Below are positions 41,560 through 53,140 of a stretch of 56,720 nucleotides of DNA, one piece after another. Each line of letters starts with the position of its first letter. The first letter of the stretch is position 1. Under the pieces are notes generated by a model. It worked only from the letters and a program-made list of their open reading frames with translations, searched no databases and was not told the DNA's origin. The DNA is taken from contig MVBO01000001.1 of NCBI GenBank assembly GCA_002261195.1, forward strand, positions 872,079-928,798, written 5' to 3'. This DNA comes from Bifiguratus adelaidae. Its lineage: Eukaryota; Mucoromycota; Endogonomycetes; Endogonales. The position numbers and the translations under genes were made by a program.

Positions 41560-42608
41560 TCACAGGGGCGTTTGACTGGCGAGCTGACATAAAAGGAGCA
41601 ATCGCGCTTGAAGAGCACTCTTGGTTTCGTATCCGGTGATTCTGAACCCTTTGTCCTCGTATTTCCGTTGACTGTTGCGATAGTAGCCTTCTTCCACGTT
41701 CGTCCCTGAGGCGCATCGTGTGGTGATGACGATGGGATACCGTTTGGCAAAAGGCGCCAATTGAGCCACGAGTGCCTTGGACATGGATCCTGATCCGGGA
41801 CAGGCGAGAATCAAGCCATCAATGGAGTCTAATAAAGGTGTAGGGATAGCGTGGCATCCAAGACCGACCGTCCAGATGGGCACCACGAGCGACGCGATCC
41901 GTTCACGATCGGGTGTATAGGACACCATCATGACCATGGGCTGATAATACCACCGAAGAGATCCATTGCGAAACGTAGCAATAGGCCCTGTTTCACGCGA
42001 GCAAAAGGATCCAATGAGCTGTGAATCGAATTTGGTCACGTACTCGGCCAAGTGGATCTCATCGTTCATGCACACCACGACACCACATTGTTTGGCTCGT
42101 GGATCAAGTGCTGTGTGAATCGCTTGGCATAGGTTCGACGGACCGTCGGCGCCGGGTATATCTGCGGGTTTCATAGCTGCGGTGAGGACAAGGGATTGTT
42201 GCGAGGCGGCGAGGGTGGCATTGAGCAAGAGACCCAACAAAAAGGCCATTTCGTCCATCACGTCGGTGCCGCTCACCAAAACTAGTCCAGTATAAGGGTG
42301 AGGGGTATGGTACTGTTGGACAATGTCGTGGATCGCAAAGAGGGTGTCCCAGGCAAGTTCTGCGCCGGACCGTGCGTTCAGCGCATGTACGGTAGTGCGA
42401 CACGGTAGGTCAAGGGTCTCGAGAATGGCATCAGCAGCGAGTGAGATCTCCATGTCTCCCTGAGCTCCTTGCGTCTGGAATATCGTGCCGCCCGTCGACA
42501 CGACGAGGACATGGTTTTCGAGTGCTAAACAGGAGCGCAAGACGAGGGGTCAGCAGGAGTTAGACATTGCGCAAGCCAAGCTTTGACCCCCACCTTTGCG
42601 GGTTTCCA
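41560..42608 (-). CDS. L-asparaginase
   Basis: It hydrolyses asparagine to aspartate and ammonia. A short first exon, METRKA (ATG at 42608), joins through a 69-nt intron (42525-42593) to 'LENHVLVVSTGGTIFQTQ', which holds the first catalytic Thr. The second catalytic pair is in 'VLVSGTDVMDEMAFLLGLLL' (Thr-Asp). 'LTAAMKPADIPGADGPSNL' and 'GVVVCMNDEIHLAEYVTK' match the N-domain of the family. 'DGLILACPGSGSMSKALVAQ', 'YPIVITTRCASGTNVEE' and 'GYETKSALQARLLLLCQL' match the C-domain. There is no obvious signal peptide, so it is probably cytosolic. It is head to head with the methyltransferase, 40 bp apart. Confidence 0.9.
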
Positions 42609-42648
42609 TATCTGTCCAAGAAACAGAACACGCGTTCCCTAAGGTATC
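42609..42648. promoter_or_regulatory. 40-bp divergent spacer between asparaginase and methyltransferase
   Basis: Only 40 bp lie between two divergent ATGs. The spacer contains ACGCG and AAGGTA words and no TATA box. At least one promoter must overlap the neighbour's coding or intron sequence. Confidence 0.55.
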
Positions 42649-43740
42649 ATGCTCAGCGTTGGGCCTGTCTTTGAGCTCATCAATGGCTTTCGTCGCTCCA
42701 AAGTCCTCTTTACCGCCGTCAGTCTCGGCATCTTTGACGTCTTAGCTGGCTCCGAAACGGGCTTACCCGCAAAAGAGTTACTTCGGTCCTTGGACACGCG
42801 AGCGCATTCGTCCCGGAGTGAGGAAGGACTGGAGCGGCTATTGAAGGGCTGTGCTTCCTTGAAGCTCCTGGAACCTATTGTTCAGACCAACCGACCGATC
42901 CTTTACCGACTCACATCCATGTCTCGCCAGTACCTGACTTCTCAATCCCCGGAATCGATGGTGGGATACATTCGTCATTCCAATGATGTCTTGTATCCCC
43001 TATGGTCTCGGTTAGATGCTTCCGTTCTATCAGGAGAAGCCTGCTGGACGGAATCATTTGGGCGACAGAACAAAGATATTTTTTCAAGCATCTACGAAGG
43101 CGAAGGAGGCGTGGAACGGTTCACCCAGGCTATGGATGCGGTTGCCACGGTAGCCGCCTCTCATATCCTCCAAGCGGTCGATTTGTCTTGGATCCGGTGC
43201 ATGGCAGACCTAGGTGGCTCCTCCGGCGCTTTATCGGCCGCCTTTTGCGAGCGTATACCCCACCTCAAATCCGTCGTCATTGAACTACCCCACGTCATTC
43301 CCATCGGTCAACGCCTCTTGGCCCGCTCAAACGTATCCGAATCCATCAAAGCACGCATCCACTTTTCGAGCGGTGACTTTTTTGCATCACCCGAGGCACT
43401 ACCTCGAGACATTGACGGCATACCCATCAATGCCTACTTACTGTCGCGTATCCTGCATGATTGGCGGGATCCACTCTGTCTGGATTTACTCCGACATCTC
43501 TATACCCTCTTGCCATCCTCAATCCCATCTGGCGTCGTGATCTGCGAAATGCTATTGAATGATGATGGGATAGGACCCGTCAATGCCAACATGCAGGATC
43601 TCAATATGTTGGCTCAAACGGATGGCAAAGAACGCAGTTTAAGCGAAATGCGGAACCTGTTGGAAATAGCGGGATTTCAAAGGATTGAAGGCTACAAAAC
43701 AGGGTCCTTGTTGGATGTTGTCGTGGCTTACAAAACATGA
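42649..43740 (+). CDS. ASMT-like O-methyltransferase
   Basis: A 363-residue intronless SAM-dependent methyltransferase of the acetylserotonin/hydroxyindole O-methyltransferase class. The N-terminal dimerisation domain reads 'VFELINGFRRSKVLFTAVSL' and 'LYRLTSMSRQYL'. The SAM site is 'CMADLGGSSGALSAAFCERI' with 'VVIELPHVIP' and 'IHFSSGDFF'. The catalytic region is 'YLLSRILHDWRDPLCLDLLR', with the His-Asp pair expected in this family. The end 'IAGFQRIEGYKTGSLLDVVV' is typical. The acceptor substrate cannot be told from sequence. Animal ASMTL joins this domain to a Maf domain; there is none here. Confidence 0.9.
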   Translation: MLSVGPVFELINGFRRSKVLFTAVSLGIFDVLAGSETGLPAKELLRSLDTRAHSSRSEEGLERLLKGCASLKLLEPIVQTNRPILYRLTSMSRQYLTSQSPESMVGYIRHSNDVLYPLWSRLDASVLSGEACWTESFGRQNKDIFSSIYEGEGGVERFTQAMDAVATVAASHILQAVDLSWIRCMADLGGSSGALSAAFCERIPHLKSVVIELPHVIPIGQRLLARSNVSESIKARIHFSSGDFFASPEALPRDIDGIPINAYLLSRILHDWRDPLCLDLLRHLYTLLPSSIPSGVVICEMLLNDDGIGPVNANMQDLNMLAQTDGKERSLSEMRNLLEIAGFQRIEGYKTGSLLDVVVAYKT

Positions 43741-43803
43741 CGTGTAGACACGTGGAGGCTTAGGATATATAAACTAGGGTATAAGGAGCGAGCGTCTACA
43801 TTC

Positions 43804-46800
43804 TCAAAGGAAGCCGGATTGTTGAAGCATTCTGGCAATCTTTTCATCTTCACGTTGCCTAGAGACAGCATGTCAATGCCATGTCCTCATCGCTCTATGG
43901 GCAAAACGTACCTAGGCTCCAAATCTAAACTCATGTTGTAAAGAGTCACTTCGTCACGGCTGCTCTTCAAGTGACTGGAGATGAAGTGCTGAATGTCCAT
44001 GACCGTGGTTAAGGCATAGGGAGCATTCTGATACTGCTGCAGATCACGAATGACTTCAGCGGTCTTCATACGCTTCGAGAAGTTGATCAAGTCCCCGTCA
44101 GAACCACGCAAGTAATCTGGGTTGCCGTCTTCGATAAAGGTCAAATCTTGCAAAAAGATTCCCAAGAAAGGGATACAAGGAGGATTGATGGAGTGAATAA
44201 TCTCTCGGTATTCTGTAAAGTTGAGACTGGTTGCCAGCACTTTCTTGAGACCGGCGAGAATATGATTGGTCTTGGCAGAGCACATGTCCCATGTCCTCTT
44301 CAGTCGTCCAATGGCACTGCTTTCAAAACTGGCCAGAATGGCCATGCATGTGTTGTAGTTTTGAAGGGTTCGACAATGCTGATTCAGATGGTCAATACAC
44401 GCCCTGCGTAGCAGTTCTGTAGCCCCTTACCTCGGCCACCAGTATCCAGTGCTTGAGTACAGCCAGCCGTTTCTTGGGTTCCACTTGAGAGAGAATCGAG
44501 TCTGAGACCCACGCTGTGACCTGATTACTGTACTCAATGGAGGCTTTAACATTGAAAGCAGAGTTTTCGACATCATTCGTAGACCAGGCCTTGTTGAGAC
44601 ATTCGACGGGTTGAATACTATTGTATAATTTTGAGTCCATGATGGTGAGTTGGCGTGCCAACTCTAGAGGATCAATGTCAAGCAACCGCAGTCGTCGCAT
44701 ATTTTTCGGCATGATGGGTGGTGGCGGGTCACGATTAACATTCAACACCATTTTGCGGAAACCATTCTCTCCTGGATCGAATCGTTTCTCGATGGACTTG
44801 CTCAGCCCTCCGACGGCGAATGGCATCGTTTGCTTGATGCTGGTTTCGGTGAAATACTTTACATTTTGGAGCATCACTTGATCCTCCTCTTCGTTGAAGT
44901 AATTCTCGATCCAACTCTTGAAGACATTCAACACGCTGCACGCAATAGGTGAATGCATTAGCACAGCTCGGTAATGGAGAAGAAGATCCAAACGTGACCT
45001 ACCGAAGTCTGATAGGTTTTCTCTTCTTTTCGTCCCATATTTTTAGCTCTTCCGCGGAAAGATTGGGAGGAGGTTCAATGAGGTAACGCTGCTTCAAGAG
45101 CTCAAGAAACTCTTGACTTGTACAAAATGAGCGGTAGGTGAGCAAGAATGTGGCCATAAATTTTGTATCTATTATATAAAATGGCAGTCAGTAACCGACT
45201 TCGAGGGACCAGTAGGTGACAAGCGCGACTCACCTGGGGAGTCATGGAGTGTCAAACGCTCAACTAATGCCTTGAGCGTTCCACCTTTGACAGCTCCATC
45301 CCTGTTAATGATGATATCGGTATTGATTGCATAATCAGTCCTGAGGAAGGGTAAGTCTTCAAATTGCGAAGCGGAGGGACTCTCTGCTTCGCTAGGGGAC
45401 ATGACCGAACTCTTGGACTTTGCAAGTTCGCCTGACTGATCAAGTTCAGCATTTTGTGATTGTTCTATCGCCTTGTCAAGGAGACTGTTGATTGAAATTT
45501 CAGAGTCAGAGGAAATGTTACCGTGATCTCGATCCAACCGTAGGTCCGAGTCCAAGTCCTTGGCTAACCGCTGCGAGCCGTTGTTGGTGGATATGAATGT
45601 GGGCGCGGTACTGTGTGCATCAGACATATTGTCGTACGGGTCGTCATCCTCATCTGGAAACTCGAACCTCTCGTATGTGGACCCTTGGCCGTGGGGTCAT
45701 TTGAGCTTGGACTGCCGCCAAAGGAGCCGGCTTGCGTGCATTGCGCGTAGCTCCACCTTGTAGAATCTGAGCTACCTGATTGCAAATTGTGGACAGATTC
45801 TCATCCAGGTCCCCTAGGGTTTCCTTGAGGGTATCAAGTTCACGCTGCATGCCATTATCAGAAGAGATATCTTGGATGGCAAGAAAACTTCGCCCGAAAC
45901 AATTGTACAACCTTCTTCGCTCGGAAGCAAATGACGGTTGACTTGATTCAACTTCCGCGCTGATAGCTTCCACGATGCTCACGAACTGACTTGCGTATTG
46001 GGAAAACAACCGGAACTGAGCGATGACGTTAGGAATGGCAACGTTAAGGCTACCATCGTTTTTGGCTCTGATAGCGACAATGTTGGTAGAGTATTCTTGA
46101 ATGGATTTGGAAGAAGTCCGGATGAGGTTCAGAATATCACCCAGAGCAGCCAAGGCCTGCTGATCGAGCCTTTGATTGCCAGTAATGTAGCGCGTTGCAT
46201 ACGGGAAGACTTCTTGACCGTTAGCAAGCTTGACGGGTAAATTTCGCTGCCTCCATCGAGGGACGTTCTCCAACATGTGGGGGGTGATATGATCAAGTGT
46301 CAGGTTAGAGTCTTGCGCTTCATTGACAAAATTGCGGATGGCGTCCAGCAAACTGCTGACAGAGCTGCGCACGGCAAGGTATGAGGTGTCGGAAAATCCC
46401 TTCTCGGCTGTTTTTGCTGCAAGTAAAAGACGTGACAAGGAAGTAGTAATGGCTTTTTGACAATGTCGCAATTGAGGGCTGGGAACACTGTCTTGACGTT
46501 GCCAATCAATGGCATCTGCGGCATAGAACATGAAGCGGATAGCGGTGACTACGTCACGAACACGAGGACCAAAGAGTTCATACTGCTCGTTGTCGATCGC
46601 TTGGTTGAGTCTTTGAATGGGATTCGCGATACCATTCGCCAACTTTTTCCAAGTCAAAGGGTTCTCTCGAGTCAATTCTTTCTCCATAATTTCCTGCCAC
46701 TTCCGATCAGTTAGACTGCCATTGAACGAAGGTGTCGAAGAGTGCCCGTTCGCGCGACCTTTCTTTTGTGCCGAATCGACCCTTCCGCGATTCAGTTTGC

Positions 46801-47621
46801 TCTGTAATTACGTGTAAATGAATGCTCAAAACCATCATATCGGAGCTTGCCTTTCCACGCTCAATATGATCCTGCTCCTCGTCCTCTGATATATCGTCGA
46901 CCGTCGGCTGGGCAGTCGCGAAGCCCTCAACTTCAGGGTGTATCGGGCCGTCCGCATTCTCGAATTGACTCAAATTCTCATCCCGATCGGCAGGACCAAG
47001 GTCATCATCACTTCCAGGCTCGAGAGGATGTCGATACCGCATTTGGCCCGTTGTAGGATTGTAGTAGTAGTATTCTGACCCATCTTCGGTACTTTGCAAA
47101 TCCCAGCCTGCAGGCAGGTTTTGCATGAGTCTAGCCCTAATATCATCCTCCGTTGATGGCTTCTCTTCGACAGAATTTTCTGCTGGAGGCTCCCATGTAG
47201 CTTGTCCCGTCTTTACATTGAACCAGAAAGGCACGCCATCGGGCGTGGTCTGGGCTTGCCAATCTCCGTGTGACTTGTGAGTGTCGATAAGCAATAAAAT
47301 CCAATCACTGTCAATCCCGCACAAAGCACTTACTTTCTGAGCATGTGCTGAGGTTTGCGCAGCCGTAATACGCTGTTGAGTTGTCGCCTTACCTGCTATG
47401 GGTTCGCTCGGCGCCGTGTCTTGAGTGGTTTCACTAATAACTTCTACATAGTTGCAAGGAAACCAGCCTCGCTCACCACCGCTCCATCCATCCCACCATC
47501 CAGATTCGAGTTGTTGAAGTACGTCAATCTCTGTACCTGCCTCAAATACCAAAGCGGATGGGTCCGACGAGTTGAAATCGTAAAGAGCGCGCACCCGGCA
47601 GATGACTTGGCTAGTGGCCAT
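43804..47621 (-). CDS. CDC25: Cdc25-like Ras guanine-nucleotide exchange factor (SH3-WW-WW-RasGEF)
   Basis: It activates Ras by GDP release. MATSQVICRVRALYDFNSSD (ATG at 47621) begins an SH3 domain that ends 'GWFPCNYVEV'. A WW domain ('DWQAQTTPDGVPFWFNVKTG', then 'QATWEPP') and a second, degenerate WW ('LPAGWDLQSTEDGSEYYYYN', 'MRYRHP', with Tyr for the second Trp) follow. A long helical middle region ('WQEIMEKELTRENPLTWKKL' onward), a RasGEF_N unit and the catalytic RasGEF domain come next. The catalytic part includes 'LLDIDPLELARQLTIMDSKL', 'LAVLKHWILVAE', 'FESSAIGRLKRTWDMC' and 'PPCIPFLGIFLQDLTFIEDG'. A 52-nt intron leads to the last exon 'REDEKIARMLQQSGFL'. One intron (46802-46850) has a GC donor. 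Confidence 0.9.
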
Positions 47622-48298
47622 ATGAGCCGGGTTTTACTATTCAGCGACAAAGTTTATGCTGTTCCAGTCGCTTGAAGAGAATGAGATGCCCGTAATCGAA
47701 AAGAGATGAAGAAAAGAGAGAGTTGAAGGTCGTTCGTTCCCGCGAAAGATCGCTGGTTCGCCCAAATATGGAAGGTCTCGTGGAACACTTCTTGCCACGC
47801 GTTTCTGATAGGGCTCTATGCGGTTAGCCCACCATGATCATCCATTCCGATGCTATCCAGCTTGGCATGCGAGGGTATGTCATACTGCACTCGTGGTTCG
47901 TGTTATTCTATCCTCTTCCTTGCTTTCATGGTGTAGTTGCTCAAGTTGGTATTTCTGTCAAATTTTTCGAGCGATAGAACCATGCGGTCTCGGGCAATTT
48001 GTCTTTAAAACTAGACCTTGAGCGATGGGCCCCACATGGACATTGCGTATTTAGGGTGAAGACATTGCAGACCAGTGTCGCCTATACGGCGCACCTTGCA
48101 TGCACTCCTGTGAAACCAAGCAATAGAATCAAGGAACAACGAAGACAAGCCCTTGTAAACATCTACAAAACCTGTGCAAGGTCTCGTCCGCGCTAGTTGG
48201 CGCCATTTATCGATCAAAATTACGCTTTTAGTGTCGCTGACAAAGGGGTGGACATGGCCTTGAGCAGCTTTGGATATCTCGCTAGGGTAAAGTAGGCT
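47622..48298. other. Intergenic region between RasGEF start and aprataxin end
   Basis: About 680 bp with only short, unrelated open frames (for example 47818-48021 and 47999-48196 on the + strand). It should hold the RasGEF promoter and the 3' UTR of the aprataxin gene. No TATA box or RNA gene is evident. Confidence 0.5.
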
Positions 48299-50362
48299 TT
48301 AGAGGCATGTAACGATATGCGCTTTGAGTTTGGGCATAGTCGCGAAATGTTCTTTACATCTATGGCATTGCAATGGCTTTTTGAGAATCATCTCGTACTT
48401 TTCCTTTTGGAACTGTCGGGATTGGTTAGATGCAATCGTTGGGACCTGAGTGAACCTACGTAAACGGTGCCAGTTTCCTCGAGCTTCCGAATGATGATGG
48501 ATGGTTCGCGGAAAAATTCGGTCGTGAAACTGTTCCAATGCTTCTTGTTTTTCAGTCGGGGAGAATCAAAGTCTTGAGAGATAACATGCATGTGGAGTTG
48601 CCTGCCAAAACGGGATCAGATCTGGGTCATTGTTCGAATGCAGAGTTCATACTTCATACTAGCTAACGCGTGAAATCCCATGCGAAACGTCAACCCACTC
48701 CCTTCAAAAGATCTAACTCCACTCGTGAGCATTACCATCCATCAAAGGGGATCAAGCTTACTTGATGAGCGCTTCGCCTTTCCGAGCAAGCATCTGAACA
48801 AGGGGTATATCGTCTTTTTTGAGCTCAGCAATGGTATCTATTTTGCGGCGTGGCATGACTAGAAAGTGCTTCCTAGCCTGAATTCACAGCAGTCAAATCA
48901 CGTCAATAGAATGTGATCAGATCTCAATGCCTTACTTTGGGATAGGTATCGTAAATGATAACGGACTCGGCGTCATAGTCGTACACTTCCGTCTTTGGGA
49001 ATGATTCTGGTGTTTCACAGTATTTCCAAAGTGCTTCATACCAGTTCGCTGCCGCAGCTTGTGCTGGGGTCAATTTTGCCTTCATTTCATCCACAGCTTG
49101 AGGGTTCCTGGCGGAGGACATGAGCACGTCGACTACGTATATACTTAGTTTTGCAAAGGAGTTGCCTTGTTATCAACTTACATAAACTGCGCTCCGGTTG
49201 GGAAGTGGTATTGCGGGGGTCGCGCTTGCTATCGTTTGGATCAGTCGCAGAATGAAGTCCAAGCTCCATAATTGACTGCTCCACACTCGTATCCGGGTCC
49301 GATGCAATGTCCACAAGGCTGCGTATCACCTGCTGCAATTTCTCGAGAGCGGAAGTTTGATCATGAGCGTCCGGTCGGTTTCTGTTCATATTCGGCATCG
49401 GAGTGTGTACCACCTACGTTTATTTAGGACCCGGACGCTGGGAACTTCTGTGCTCTTCATTGACCTACCAAGGCGACGCCTTCATTTTCACGTAATGGCG
49501 AACTCTTGTCAAGGGTGATTGGATACACTTTCCCAATCTATTACGAAGGTTTAGCTATTGGACCCCCTTAGGATGTCATAGGGCAAAGACGTCTACCTTT
49601 GCTGGATGTGGATACTTTGCTTTGGTGAGTTTCATGAGTTCGGAACCGGCAGCGCTTTCTATAGCTTTCGAAATTGCAGTCGCACCTATGAGGAATTGCC
49701 TGTGTGAATCAGAAAAGTAAATTCAATCATCGGCATTACCGGGCTTTAACCTCCACGTCGTCTCATTCACAAGCACACTAAAAGGTCGATTAATTGCACT
49801 GGGAAACAAAGTTTCTTCAAGGATTGTTACTCACTGGGCATGGATGTGACGAGTTGTTGCCAATTGTGCAATATTGCCCACCACAAAACAAATCTCTAGA
49901 TGTTCGTGATCATGGTCTGCCAAGAATATCTAATTGTCCGTACGTCAATGTCTGTTAATGTGCCACTTTGCGACAAGCCTCCTCACATTTCTGAGTTTGG
50001 CAATTTTTGTGTCGTCGGGATCGACCACGCAAACGCGTATACTCGATGACAACTTGGACGACGAGTTGACGAGTGCCTAAACGAAAGTTAAAGTGTTATT
50101 ACCAGCATGTATTCACAGTACCTTGTATATACATGACCATGCATCTTCTATGGGTATTTCTCCGCTGCTTGTGAACAAGAGTGGCAATGCAAGGTCGACA
50201 TTCCGAATGTCACCGTTCTTGTCATTCGCGTTCGCGGTTTGACTGTTGGGCTTGGCTATCTGCTCACTGTTTCCGTCGCTCTAGTCAGCAGTGAGTCAAA
50301 GCTGCGAGCAACGAGAGTCATAGCTTTCGGCTACTCACCAGCTTACGACGCTTGCTGTCCAT
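48299..50362 (-). CDS. APTX: Aprataxin-like macro-HIT-zinc-finger protein
   Basis: Aprataxin removes AMP from abortive DNA ligation ends. MDSKRRKL (ATG at 50362) leads to a macro-type domain: '[14 protein letters not shown]', 'VLVNETTWR', '[20 protein letters not shown]', '[20 protein letters not shown]', '[19 protein letters not shown]'. A HIT domain follows: '[11 protein letters not shown]', '[20 protein letters not shown]', and the active site '[20 protein letters not shown]' with '[10 protein letters not shown]'. The C2H2 finger '[20 protein letters not shown]' ends the protein at 48299. The macro part matches the plant bHLH140-type aprataxin homologue better than animal APTX, which carries an FHA domain. 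I see no P-loop kinase. Many introns; the exact macro exons are uncertain. Confidence 0.83.
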
Positions 50363-50808
50363 TGCCCGAAGACGTGTCTCGCGAAACAATTACAACTTCC
50401 ATTTATGGACAATGACTGTTCTCGATATATCGAAGCATGGCTGATTAAGGGAGCGCCAAGAGCGCAGAGAAGAGATGATGGAGCTGCTCACAGGGTGTGA
50501 TCAAGAGACACCATTGATTGGAAATTCAATTCACATTATCTCCATGAGCGTTTACTCTGCATGGTTCAGTAGAGTAATATTTGCCAGAACATTGTCAACC
50601 AATGTCCATGATCAACATGCAGACTTGCCCTTGTCCTCCTGGTCATCGGTCATCAATGCTTACTCTTATCGAAGCCAAAATTTAAGCTTTCACACTCCGA
50701 CGGTGGAGACGCACATTTCCATCTAAGGAAGGTCAGCTGACCAATCAGAGACTGCCATTGAATAAGAAGTCTGGCCGGGCACAACCCCACTTGGATCTTG
50801 TTCCTGGC
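50363..50808. promoter_or_regulatory. Divergent region aprataxin / TRAP-alpha
   Basis: 446 bp between two divergent starts. One 83-codon frame (50475-50726, +) shows no family features. The region most likely carries promoters for both genes. Confidence 0.45.
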
Positions 50809-51765
50809 ATGTTCAACAAGTGTTTGCAGGTTGCGCTATTGGCGCTTTTCTTTTGCGTTGCTGCAGGTAGGCTTCTTCAAACACTGCAACCGATCTAGAT
50901 GTTTTGGCACTTGATTAACGTTATTGATAGTCATCGCTCAAGATTTGCCAGATGCCGATCTCCCCCTGTTCCCCGAAGTTGCCGACGTGGAGATAAGCGC
51001 GTCGTTTCCAAATAACCCTCTTCAACGTAAGCAGACGTGCAAGTACACCTAAAGATGGCAGACTAAGAAGCAATGTCGTAGATGTTGTGAACGGAGAGCG
51101 CAACAAGATGGTGGTCTCGGTCACCAACAATGAAAAACTTCCCGTCACCGTTAACTACATTTATGGTGCCTTTGTTGACGCTGATGACTTTGGCAAGATT
51201 GTGCGCAACGTACGTATACCGCAGGCGACAACCATGTCATGCTCACTCGCCCTGTCTTTCCTTAGCTCACTGTCTTCAAGTACGACAAGCAGATTGAACA
51301 TAACCAAACCGTCGACATCAATTATCTCTTCTACTCTGAATTTGCCCCTCAAGAAATGGGCATGACGATCGTGGTGGACCTTAGCGACTCCAACTCGAAC
51401 AAATTCAATGCTATCGGTTTCAACGGTACCGTGTCAATCGTGGAACCTCAAGCTTCCATCTTTGATATTCAACTGTAAGTGGTTGCGTCTCATGCGATCG
51501 GCTGCTCATGCTCCTCAGCCTATTTTTGTACGTTATGTTGGCCGGTGCTCTCGGAGGCATTGGTTACATGATCTATCGGGCCTTCTTGGGTGGTTCCAGC
51601 AAGAAGACCAAGAAGACCAAGAAGATGGTGACTGAGCCAACCGAAAAGGCCCCACTCGTAGATAGCCAAGGTAACCCTGTCAATTATGATGAAGCATGGA
51701 TTCCCCAGCATCATTTGAAACCAAAGGGATCCACGTCAAATGCCAATGTCAAGAAGAGAAAGTAA
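50809..51765 (+). CDS. SSR1: Translocon-associated protein alpha (TRAP-alpha/SSR1, Irc22-like)
   Basis: TRAP-alpha is an ER membrane subunit next to the Sec61 channel that helps protein translocation. The first exon encodes a signal peptide, MFNKCLQVALLALFFCVAA. The lumenal domain follows: 'ADVEISASFPNNPLQ', 'NVVNGERNKMVVSVTNNEKL', 'PVTVNYIYGAFVDADDFGKI', 'INYLFYSEFAPQEMGMTIVV', 'TVSIVEPQASIFDIQL'. A single membrane span, 'LFLYVMLAGALGGIGYMIYR', leads to a Lys-rich cytosolic tail (KKTKKTKK, 'NPVNYDEAWIPQHHLKPK', 'VKKRK'). Five or so exons are joined by short introns. The NG(E)xN-type loops suit the family. Confidence 0.9.
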
Positions 51766-51945
51766 GGGCACCGGTTCGCTCGAGTCTCATTGACCTCTTC
51801 GGAACATGGAAGCTCTCTCACAAAAACAATAAAGTCAAAAAGCTCTAAACACATCCCACTTCACTTAGCAACTAACGAGGAAGTATATTCCACAAGCCAA
51901 ATCGCAATTTACACTGGCAATGCATGCGAAAAGGAGTGCAGTCTG

Positions 51946-52939
<994 letters not shown>

Positions 52940-53140
52940 AACACAATGTTTTGCAGTAACCTTACGCCAAACGATAAAAACGGGAGTAAGAGCGGCTGAA
53001 AAGGCAACAACAAGCGATTATATAGTGAGGGAGACGGGAGCCAATTGGGTTTGGGTTACTCAATTGCGTTACCAGAAAGTGGCTTAGTTCTCAGCTGGGG
53101 TCACGTGTATTCATTCATTTTGCCAACGGTAGAGCACCTT

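Noticed and set aside
47818-48196. Two overlapping short plus-strand frames between RasGEF and aprataxin
   Set aside because: No domain, no conserved features; ordinary open frames in non-coding DNA.
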